From the NCBI GenBank assembly GCA_002084535.1, contig NBLI01000185.1, forward strand, positions 1-7,371: a stretch of 7,371 bases of DNA, written 5' to 3'. Shown piece by piece: positions 1-5,918 of the stretch (within the stretch, counting starts at the first letter, position 1; the number at the start of each line of letters is the position of its first letter). The notes below the pieces were generated by a model that worked only from the letters and a program-made list of their open reading frames with translations, did no database searches and was not told where the DNA came from. Source of the DNA: Candidatus Zhuqueibacterota bacterium 4572_119 (lineage in GTDB: Bacteria > Zhuqueibacterota > Zhuqueibacteria > Thermofontimicrobiales > Thermofontimicrobiaceae). A program made the position numbers and the translations under genes.

Positions 1-1
1 C

Positions 2-544
2 ATGGTTCAGGAAACACCGCGAATGATTAACAACGCGTTAAAACAAGGACAAAAACAAAACCTGGGGTTCGGAGAAGCCGTTGGCAAAAAGATTCTTGAA
101 TCAGATATCAAATATAAAGACCTGAGCATCCTTGCAGCAGGATATCGGTTAAACATTCCTGTTACCGTTCACGTAGCCATTGGCACGGACATTATCCATC
201 AACATCCTGAAACAGAAGGTGATGTAACTGGCGAGCTTTCATACCGTGATTTTAAAATTTTTTGTGATCAAGTTGCAAAATTGGAGAAAGGGTCAGTGGT
301 GCTTAATTTTGGCTCCGCGGTAATTTTACCAGAGGTGTTTCTTAAAGCGTTGACAGTAGCACGAAACCTGGGTTTTCAAGCGCACGGTTTTAGCACCGCC
401 AATTTTGATATGCTGCAACATTACCGCCCCCGCGTAAATGTTATTCAACGCCCCACACAAACCGGAGGAAAAGGTTTTCAATTTACCGGACATCACGAAA
501 TTATGATTCCCTTGCTTGCCGCCTCAATTTTGGAAAAAATTTGA
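2..544 (+). CDS. Conserved protein of unknown function, C-terminal part (cut by window start)
   Basis: The reading frame is open from the window edge to the TGA at 542-544 and gives about 180 residues. The first ATG (position 2) has no visible ribosome binding site because the sequence begins there. Its opening residues (VQETPRMINNAL) look like the middle of a longer protein, so I treat it as N-terminally truncated. Strong segments are SILAAGYRLNIPVTVHVAIG with GTDIIHQHP near residues 42-69, LNFGSAVILPEVFLKAL near 101-117, STANFDMLQHYRP near 131-143 and TGHHEIMIPLLAASI near 162-176. I recognise these as a conserved bacterial family without an established function. The alternating hydrophobic strands and the glycine- and histidine-rich loops suggest a Rossmann-like enzyme. 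A distant relation to deoxyhypusine synthase is possible, but the lysine motif of true deoxyhypusine synthases is not visible. There is no signal peptide or membrane segment. It is separated from the redox genes by about 200 A+T-rich bases and need not be functionally linked to them. Confidence 0.75.
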   Translation: MVQETPRMINNALKQGQKQNLGFGEAVGKKILESDIKYKDLSILAAGYRLNIPVTVHVAIGTDIIHQHPETEGDVTGELSYRDFKIFCDQVAKLEKGSVVLNFGSAVILPEVFLKALTVARNLGFQAHGFSTANFDMLQHYRPRVNVIQRPTQTGGKGFQFTGHHEIMIPLLAASILEKI

Positions 545-664
545 TTTAGCCACTCAATTTTTCAGCTTTTCTTCGCCCTTTTGCATATTGGAAATTTTAT
601 ACAAAAATTTGAACTTTTGACCCCATATTTTTTAAAAAAAAACATTGCATCTTAAAAAAATAAA

Positions 665-693
665 TTGTATGTTTATTTCTTATTTCAAATAAT
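665..693 (+). promoter_or_regulatory. Weak candidate promoter upstream of the NuoE-like gene
   Basis: TTGTAT at 665-670 and AATAAT at 688-693 are 17 bases apart, and the -10 box matches TATAAT at five of six positions. The predicted start would lie about 40 bases before the ATG at 741. The -35 box is poor (three of six) and the whole spacer is A+T-rich, so chance matches are likely. A second pair, TTGCAT at 645-650 with TATGTT at 668-673, is similarly weak. Some promoter is expected here because the redox genes follow a 196-base gap. Confidence 0.22.
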
Positions 694-740
694 TACCATA
701 CCCATATTCTGTTAATTTCATAATTTTGAAAGGATCTTTG

Positions 741-1226
741 ATGGAACAAACAAAATTAGATGAAATTATATCTGCAAACGGAAATAACCGCAAATCAATA
801 ATCCCAGTTTTACAGGAAATTCAAGCAACTTATAATTACCTGCCAAAAGAAGAACTTCAATACATCTCCGAAAAAATGGACATCCCTCTTATTGAATTAT
901 TTAGCATCGCCTCTTTTTATTCATCATTTAGCTTAACGCCAAGGGGTAAACATTTAGTCCAGGTTTGTTTGGGAACTGCCTGCCATGTTCGCGGGGCTCA
1001 TCGCGTTTTAGACGAATCAAAAAAGAGATTACAAATTGAACCGGACGAAACAACCGATGACCAACAATTTACTCTTAAAACAGTAAACTGTCTCGGCGCT
1101 TGCGCGTTAGGTCCAATAGTTGTTATTGATAACGACTACCACGGCAACACAAGAGCTCAAAAAGTTAATGCTATACTCGCCCAGTATAAAAGTGTCAATA
1201 ATAATGGGAATGATACAACTGAATAA
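741..1226 (+). CDS. nuoE: NuoE/HndA-like thioredoxin-fold [2Fe-2S] subunit of a soluble NAD(P)H oxidoreductase
   Basis: This 161-residue cytoplasmic protein matches the 24-kDa / NuoE / HndA family in length and layout. Residues 1-70 form the helical N-terminal region (IIPVLQEIQATYNYLP, then IELFSIASFYSSFSLTPRG). Residues 71-150 form the thioredoxin-like domain with cluster ligands C76 and C81 (CLGTAC) and C117 and C121 (CLGAC), the expected C-x4-C and C-x3-C pairs for one [2Fe-2S] cluster. The frame extends upstream to a TTG at 726, but I choose ATG 741 because AAGGA at 730-734 sits six bases before it. In NuoE and HydA/B/C-type complexes this subunit docks on the NuoF flavoprotein and passes electrons to or from FMN. 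The NuoF-type partner is two genes downstream and no membrane complex I genes are present. A soluble bifurcating-type complex is therefore more likely than respiratory complex I. The symbol denotes the family, not a proven complex I role. Confidence 0.93.
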   Translation: MEQTKLDEIISANGNNRKSIIPVLQEIQATYNYLPKEELQYISEKMDIPLIELFSIASFYSSFSLTPRGKHLVQVCLGTACHVRGAHRVLDESKKRLQIEPDETTDDQQFTLKTVNCLGACALGPIVVIDNDYHGNTRAQKVNAILAQYKSVNNNGNDTTE

Positions 1227-1255
1227 CCATAGTTATCTTGTATATTTAATAAATT

Positions 1256-1281
1256 AAAGCCTTACTTGACAATAAGCTTTT
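1256..1281 (+). terminator. Weak hairpin with short T run after the NuoE-like gene
   Basis: AAAG (1256-1259) and CTTA (1261-1264), with one bulged C, can pair with TAAG (1273-1276) and CTTT (1277-1280) around an eight-base loop. Four T residues (1278-1281) close the element. The stem is A+T-rich and the T run is short, so it may only attenuate transcription or be a chance fold. It lies 30 bases after the stop codon of the NuoE-like gene. Confidence 0.25.
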
Positions 1282-1355
1282 AACAAAACAAACCATCAAC
1301 TATGCATGTACATTGTCCAAATAATATGACATCCATTATTTCATTAACATCCATA

Positions 1356-1425
1356 ATCACCAACCACACCTTACAGAACGATTCCAAAAAATCACCAACC
1401 ACACCTTACAGAACGATTCCAAAAA
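1356..1425. repeat. Perfect 35-bp tandem duplication in the spacer
   Basis: Bases 1356-1390 are repeated without mismatch as 1391-1425, and one matching A extends the identity on each side. Each unit begins ATCACCAACCACACC and ends GATTCCAAAAA. The two copies end about 20 bases before the ribosome binding site of the HndB-like gene. No start codon with a ribosome binding site reads through the repeat, so it is probably non-coding leader DNA. It could be a recent slippage duplication or a doubled protein-binding site. Confidence 0.9.
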
Positions 1426-1460
1426 AATAACATTTTGTTAACGATTAAAGGAGCACAAAA

Positions 1461-1844
1461 ATGCCCAAATTAACAGCAGATGATTTAATAAAAATAAGAA
1501 AAAAGGCTCGTGATACAATCAATCTTCGCAAAGGGACCGACAGAGCAAAAATAACTGTACACATGGGTACCTGCGGGATTGCATCTGGCGCTAATGATAT
1601 AATGGAAGCAGTGCTGCAAGAAATCGAAACAAGAAACATCAAAGATATTATCGTCACCTCATCTGGCTGCGCCGGTTTTTGTAGTAAAGAGCCTATGGCA
1701 ACAGTCGATTTACCAGGCAAACCACCTGTAAAATATGTCGAGCTTACAAAAGAAAAAATTATAAAAATTTTTAGCGAGCATATTTTAGATGGAAAAATTG
1801 TTGATAAATTTGCATTAGCAATTGGAAGTGAAAGAATTTATTAA
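1461..1844 (+). CDS. HndB-like small thioredoxin-fold (2Fe-2S) ferredoxin subunit
   Basis: This 127-residue protein starts at an ATG with AAGGAG at 1448-1453, seven bases upstream. Residues 1-30 are a basic, probably helical segment (LIKIRKKARDTINLRKGTDR), typical of HndB-type subunits. Residues 31-105 form a thioredoxin-like ferredoxin domain with VHMGTCGIASGA (C38) and SSGCAGFCSKEP (C70 and C74). Only three cysteines are present. The second ligand of the usual C-x(4-5)-C pair is absent, as I recall for HndB relatives of NADP-reducing hydrogenase operons, so whether a normal [2Fe-2S] cluster is held is uncertain. The C-terminal helices (TKEKIIKIFSEHIL) resemble the region after the thioredoxin fold in NuoF fusions. 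The position between the NuoE-like and NuoF-like genes supports an accessory electron-transfer or assembly subunit of the same soluble complex. The stop codon is 48 bases before the next gene. Confidence 0.88.
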   Translation: MPKLTADDLIKIRKKARDTINLRKGTDRAKITVHMGTCGIASGANDIMEAVLQEIETRNIKDIIVTSSGCAGFCSKEPMATVDLPGKPPVKYVELTKEKIIKIFSEHILDGKIVDKFALAIGSERIY

Positions 1845-1880
1845 TTTGAATCATATATGACCTGTTGATTTAAAAAGGAT

Positions 1881-1895
1881 AAGGAGATAGAATTG
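1881..1895 (+). promoter_or_regulatory. Ribosome binding site fixing a TTG start
   Basis: AAGGAG at 1881-1886 lies six bases before TTG at 1893-1895. No ATG or GTG closer to this site fits the frame, and the residues right after the TTG (KHYRAHLLICTGTGC) are the expected first strand of a thioredoxin-like ferredoxin domain. The large fusion protein therefore very likely starts with TTG. Confidence 0.8.
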
Positions 1896-4800
1896 AAACA
1901 TTATCGAGCACATTTATTAATCTGTACTGGTACGGGTTGTGTTTCGAATGGTTCCTTCAAAATTAAGGAAGCGCTGGAAAAAGAAATCACTAAACAAGGG
2001 CTTGCTGACGAGATTCATGTTGATACAAAAGGGTGCAATGGATTTTGTGAACGAGGACCAATCGTTATCGTCCAGCCTGAAGGAGTTTATTATCAACGCC
2101 TAAAAGTAGAAGACATTCCTCATCTTGTAAAAGAACACTTCATAGAAGGACGTCCAGTAGAAAAACTCATATTTGTCCCTCCAAAAGAAAAACAATCAGT
2201 CCCAAATATTAGCGACATTGAGTTTTTCAAACATCAAAGACTTATCACATTAAAAAACAGAGGCCGCATCAATCCTGAAAAAATTGATGAATATATCGCG
2301 TTTGACGGTTATGACGCGCTTTCAAAAGCATTAACACAATTAACCCCCACTGATATACTCAGTGAAATAAAAACATCGGGATTAAGAGGACGAGGTGGTG
2401 GAGGATTTCCCACAGGAACAAAATGGGAACTTTGTCACAATCAAAAGAAAACTCCAAAATACATAATATGCAATGCTGACGAAGGCGATCCTGGCGCTTT
2501 TATGGATAGAAGCATTTTGGAATCTGATCCGCACTCCGTATTAGAAGGGATGATAATTGGCGCTTATGCTATTGGAGCCAGCGAAGGATATATTTATGTC
2601 AGGGACGAATATCCTTTGGCAGTAAAAAGAATAAACCTTGCCATTCAACAGGCGGAAGAATATGGTCTTTTAGGAGACGATATTCTGGGGAGTGGATTCA
2701 ATTTTAAGATCAAGGTTATTCGCGGTGCCGGCGCTTTTGTTTGTGGCGAAGAAACAGCACTCATCTCGTCGATTGAAGGACGGGTAGGCGAACCCAGACA
2801 GCGTCCTCCATTTCCAATTCAACGTGGATTATGGAAAAAGCCAACAACGATCAACAATGTGGAAACATGGGCAAATGTTCCCAATATCGTATCAAGAGGC
2901 GGGGAATGGTTTGCCAGTCTGGGAACAGAAAATAGCAAAGGTACAAAAATTTTCTCACTGGTCGGGAAAATTACTAATACAGGATTAGTCGAAGTACCAA
3001 TGGGAATTCCTCTTGGTGATATTATTTTTAATATCGGCGGCGGGATCCCGGGTAATAAAAAATTCAAAGCGGTTCAAACAGGCGGTCCTTCCGGTGGCTG
3101 TCTGCCCATGGAACTTTTAAATTTACCGGTTGATTATCAAAGATTGGCAGAAGCCGGGTCAATTATGGGTTCGGGCGGAATGGTGGTCATGGATGAGGAC
3201 ACCTGTATGGTTGATGTTGCCAAATACTTCCTTACTTTCCTTTTAGATGAATCCTGTGGTAAATGTTTCACCTGCCGTAAAGGCATTCAAAGAATGTTGG
3301 AATTAGTAACCGACATAACTGAAGGTCGCGGCACGTTAAAAAAACTGGAATTATTGGAAGAATTAGCCCAGGTTGTAAAAGATACCACTCAGTGCGGATT
3401 GGGTCAAACCGCGGCGAACCCGGTATTAAGCACACTTCGCTATTTCAGAAACGAATATCTTGAACATATTGTGGATAAACATTGCTCGGCTGGTGTTTGC
3501 CGGCAGCTTTTCATTTCCCCATGCCAAAACGCCTGCCCCGCGGACACAAACGCCGCGGCATACATTGCATACATTTCTGCCGGACGTTTTGAAGATGCCA
3601 TGCTGGAATTATTGAATACTAATCCCTTCCCATCAGTTTGTGGTCGCGTTTGTGATCACCCGTGTCAGCTTAAATGCCGCCGCAATCAAATTGATGATTC
3701 AGTCGCCATTCGGTCTTTGAAACGCTTTGTTGGCGATTATTTTCTACAATCTGGAAAATTCCCCAAAATGCGGGTGCCTGATACAAAATTACAGCATAAA
3801 ATCGGTATCATTGGTAGTGGTCCAGCAGGATTGGGCGCCGCCTATTTCCTGGCGAGACTTGGTTACCAGACCACCGTGTTTGAAGAACACAATGTGGCAG
3901 GTGGTATGCTGGCTGAAGCGATTCCGGAAAGCCGATTGCCAAACTCAATTCTGGCGCAGGAAATTAAAGCAATCGAAGACATGGGCGTTGAGATAAAATT
4001 AAATTCGAAAATTGGCGTTGACATTTCATTCAAAGATCTGATGAACAATGGTTACGACGCCTTTTTTGTCGCTGTGGGAATGTATGGTGACCGCTCATTA
4101 GGCGTGGAAGGCGAAGATTTATTAGGAGTTTTCCAGGGAGTAGATTTTCTTCGTGATGTTAACCTTGGCAAGCCGCAATATATCGCAAATCAACGTGTAG
4201 CCATAATCGGCGGTGGAAATACGGCAGTTGACGCTGCTCGTACCTGCGTTCGGATGGGAGCCAAAGAAGTAACGATTATTTACCGCAGAACACAGGAAGA
4301 AATGCCAGCCTTTTTAGAAGAAATTGAAGATAGTTTGGAAGAAGGAATCAAATTAATCACTCTTGCTGCTCCTGTTCAAATAATTGGAGACAATGGGAAA
4401 GTAACCGGTATTCAATGTATCCGGATGGATTTGGATATTTTTGGAAAAGACGGACGCCGAAAACCAGTTCCTAAAAAAGGCTCTGAATTTATTATTGACG
4501 CGGATGTTATCATACCAGCCATTGGCGAATTTGCTGACATCGAACAATTATTTGAAGGGTTGGAAGTTGAAACCTGGGACAATGGCACAATCAAAGTGAA
4601 TGAAGCTGGTCAGACCAGTATACCTAACGTTTTTGCTGGCGGTGATGTTTCCACTGGACCAGCCACTGTCATAAAAGCAATTGGCGCCGGTCAAAAAGTT
4701 GCTGAATCTATCGACCAATTTTTGTTCGGTAAAAATAATAAAACATATCCCTGGAGAATTCATAAACCAGCGGATGTTGAATTTGATATGGACGCGGAGC

Positions 4801-4961
4801 CCGTGGAATTTTCCAGGCAGAAACCAAATAGAATACCTTTAGAAAAACGAATAAAAAGTTTTGATGAGGTCGAACAGGTCTTTTCAAAAGAGATAGCAAT
4901 AAAAGAAGCCAAAAGATGTTTGCGGTGTGAAATGGAAGTGGAATTGCTCAAGGAAAAATGA
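1893..4961 (+). CDS. Three-module fusion: thioredoxin-like [2Fe-2S] domain + NuoF flavoprotein + GltD/NfnB-type FAD-NADPH oxidoreductase
   Basis: A 1022-residue cytoplasmic protein. Residues 1-95 are a thioredoxin-like ferredoxin with C11, C16, C48 and C52. Residues 105-525 are NuoF/HydB-like: glycine-rich loop GLRGRGGGGFPTG (163-175) and ADEGDPGAFMDR (195-206) for NADH and FMN, GAGAFVCGEETAL (278-290), and a [4Fe-4S] set C455, C458, C461 and C501. From about residue 530 the usual C-terminal ferredoxin domain of HydB/HndC is replaced by GltD. It has cysteines 531, 536, 544, 548, 583, 587, 591 and 595 (enough for two [4Fe-4S] clusters), the FAD loop GIIGSGPAGLG (638-648), the nucleotide loop VAIIGGGNTAVDAA (769-782) and YRRTQEEMPA (797-806), whose arginines favour NADPH. 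The FAD tail GGDVSTGPATVIKAI is at 916-930, with C1009 and C1012 near the end. It plausibly joins an NADH site and an NADPH site in one chain, as in Sporomusa-type Nfn or other Bfu-family enzymes. Translation starts at TTG (RBS 1881-1886). Confidence 0.93.
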   Translation: MKHYRAHLLICTGTGCVSNGSFKIKEALEKEITKQGLADEIHVDTKGCNGFCERGPIVIVQPEGVYYQRLKVEDIPHLVKEHFIEGRPVEKLIFVPPKEKQSVPNISDIEFFKHQRLITLKNRGRINPEKIDEYIAFDGYDALSKALTQLTPTDILSEIKTSGLRGRGGGGFPTGTKWELCHNQKKTPKYIICNADEGDPGAFMDRSILESDPHSVLEGMIIGAYAIGASEGYIYVRDEYPLAVKRINLAIQQAEEYGLLGDDILGSGFNFKIKVIRGAGAFVCGEETALISSIEGRVGEPRQRPPFPIQRGLWKKPTTINNVETWANVPNIVSRGGEWFASLGTENSKGTKIFSLVGKITNTGLVEVPMGIPLGDIIFNIGGGIPGNKKFKAVQTGGPSGGCLPMELLNLPVDYQRLAEAGSIMGSGGMVVMDEDTCMVDVAKYFLTFLLDESCGKCFTCRKGIQRMLELVTDITEGRGTLKKLELLEELAQVVKDTTQCGLGQTAANPVLSTLRYFRNEYLEHIVDKHCSAGVCRQLFISPCQNACPADTNAAAYIAYISAGRFEDAMLELLNTNPFPSVCGRVCDHPCQLKCRRNQIDDSVAIRSLKRFVGDYFLQSGKFPKMRVPDTKLQHKIGIIGSGPAGLGAAYFLARLGYQTTVFEEHNVAGGMLAEAIPESRLPNSILAQEIKAIEDMGVEIKLNSKIGVDISFKDLMNNGYDAFFVAVGMYGDRSLGVEGEDLLGVFQGVDFLRDVNLGKPQYIANQRVAIIGGGNTAVDAARTCVRMGAKEVTIIYRRTQEEMPAFLEEIEDSLEEGIKLITLAAPVQIIGDNGKVTGIQCIRMDLDIFGKDGRRKPVPKKGSEFIIDADVIIPAIGEFADIEQLFEGLEVETWDNGTIKVNEAGQTSIPNVFAGGDVSTGPATVIKAIGAGQKVAESIDQFLFGKNNKTYPWRIHKPADVEFDMDAEPVEFSRQKPNRIPLEKRIKSFDEVEQVFSKEIAIKEAKRCLRCEMEVELLKEK

Positions 4962-5037
4962 TACTGTTCATTATCAAAAAAGCAATTATAAATTATTTCA
5001 GAATTTTACCCATAGAAACAGAATAAAGGAAAATTCC

Positions 5038-5736
5038 ATGATTAAATTATCAATTAATGGTATTGAAGTTGAGGTTGAGCAAGGGACGACATTATTGGAA
5101 GCTGCTAAGTTTCTTGGTATCAACATCCCTACCCTTTGTTATAATGACGGCTTGAGCCCTTATGGCGCTTGCCGTCTGTGCGTGGTTGAAATCAGGGACG
5201 GCACCGCTTCCAAAATGGTTAGCTCATGTACTTATCCCGCGACAGAAGGTCTGAAGGTATTTACGCATACGGAGAGCGTATTAAAAGCCAGAAAAATGGT
5301 CATCGAACTTCATTTGGCAACCTGTCCCGGTTCTAAAATAATTCAGGATTTAGCCTCAAAACATGGCGTTCGTCAGGTACGATTTAAACAGGAATACGAA
5401 GACTGTATTAACTGCGGATTATGTGTGCGCATTTGTGAAGAACAAATGATGGCGAAAGCCATTGGTTTTGTCGGGCGAGGCGATAAAAGGCATATCACGA
5501 CTCCTTTTGATATTAAATCGGATGTATGTCGTTTATGTGGTGGCTGTATGTATATTTGTCCTGCTTGTCAATTGCGCTGTCACGGTCCTAATGTTCAGGA
5601 AGAAGGCGCAATATGTAACGCCTGCCTAAATCTGGAGCCACCTTGTGTCGATTATTTTGATGATCAAATGTGTTATATGGATCCCTGCGTTGTCTGTGAG
5701 CAGGCAGCAGATAGAATCCCCAAGAGTGAGAGATAG
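5038..5736 (+). CDS. NuoG/HydA N-terminus-like iron-sulfur protein with cysteine-rich tail, no catalytic domain
   Basis: A 232-residue protein with 21 cysteines. The frame opens at 4927, inside the preceding gene, but ATG 5038 has AAAGGA at 5025-5030 seven bases before it and begins exactly at the ferredoxin fold, so I choose it. Residues 1-85 are a plant-type [2Fe-2S] domain (C34, C45, C48, C64). Residues 85-110, where NuoG and [FeFe] hydrogenases carry a His-Cys [4Fe-4S] motif, keep only C96. Residues 120-180 hold two [4Fe-4S] motifs: C123, C126, C129, C133 and C164, C167, C170, C174. A tail from 177 to 220 has eight further cysteines: 177, 181, 193, 196, 203, 212, 217 and 220. No H-cluster or molybdopterin domain follows. 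It is probably the electron-wiring subunit of the complex formed with the fusion protein upstream and may exchange electrons with free ferredoxin. The gene lies 76 bases after the fusion gene, in operon order. Confidence 0.9.
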   Translation: MIKLSINGIEVEVEQGTTLLEAAKFLGINIPTLCYNDGLSPYGACRLCVVEIRDGTASKMVSSCTYPATEGLKVFTHTESVLKARKMVIELHLATCPGSKIIQDLASKHGVRQVRFKQEYEDCINCGLCVRICEEQMMAKAIGFVGRGDKRHITTPFDIKSDVCRLCGGCMYICPACQLRCHGPNVQEEGAICNACLNLEPPCVDYFDDQMCYMDPCVVCEQAADRIPKSER

Positions 5737-5819
5737 TACAACAAAGCATTTTAGTAAAATCTTTATCATAAAACAAAAAGAAAATGATAAAAAAATTGAA
5801 ATAAACAAGGAGAGTAGCA

Positions 5820-5918
5820 ATGCCATCATTAACAAAAATAAATCGTTCTGCGGCTACACTATCAAAAAACAGAACCGAAGATTCGATTAGCCCGTTTAGT
5901 GGAATGTGCGTTACCTGT
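5820..5918 (+). pseudogene. N-terminal fragment of the FMN-binding glutamate-synthase-like gene, out of frame with the rest
   Basis: ATG 5820 has an excellent AAGGAG at 5807-5812, seven bases upstream. It reads 33 residues (MPSLTKINRSAATL... ending SPFSGMCVTC) that match, as I remember the family, the usual N terminus of the roughly 500-residue FMN-binding glutamate synthase proteins. In that family GMCVTC is followed by a DGCPG-like cysteine motif and a long linker before the FMN barrel. Here the frame instead runs into unrelated residues (ANYDSRFRFNQ) and stops at 6021-6023, while the FMN domain continues in the +1 frame from CCTGTG at 5914-5919. The fragment and the following coding region are best read as one gene broken by a deletion of 3n+2 bases, or as an assembly join error. 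As written it would yield a 67-residue product without function. Confidence 0.72.

Noticed and set aside
592..642. Terminator after the first gene
   Set aside because: AAATTTT (592-598) can pair with AAAATTT (604-610), but the stem is only A and T and no T run follows; the T6-A9 stretch at 628-642 cannot form a looped hairpin of useful strength.
1356..1425. CRISPR array
   Set aside because: Only two copies, directly adjacent with no spacer between them.
4927..5037. Start of the NuoG-like protein at 4927, overlapping the fusion gene
   Set aside because: The extra 37 residues are out-of-frame fusion-gene and spacer sequence without similarity to the ferredoxin fold; ATG 5038 has its own ribosome binding site.
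5038..5736. [FeFe] hydrogenase catalytic subunit
   Set aside because: The N-terminal Fe-S domains resemble those of HydA/HndD, but the protein ends at residue 232 and none of the H-cluster motifs (TSCCP-, PCxxK- or ExMxCxGGC-like) occur anywhere in the window.
741..5736. Respiratory complex I (nuoEFG) operon
   Set aside because: NuoF is fused to GltD, NuoG is reduced to its N-terminal Fe-S part, and no membrane subunits or quinone-module genes are present.
5748..5791. Regulatory hairpins in the spacer before the FMN gene
   Set aside because: ATTTTA-G-TAAAAT (5748-5760) and TTTATCAT/ATGATAAA (5762-5769 and 5784-5791) are palindromic but almost purely A and T in an A+T-rich gap, so chance is a sufficient explanation.
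5899..5901. GTG 5899 as the genuine start of the FMN protein
   Set aside because: There is no ribosome binding site upstream, and the residues before VPIMIPG come from out-of-frame reading of a conserved N terminus that has its own strong RBS and ATG at 5820.
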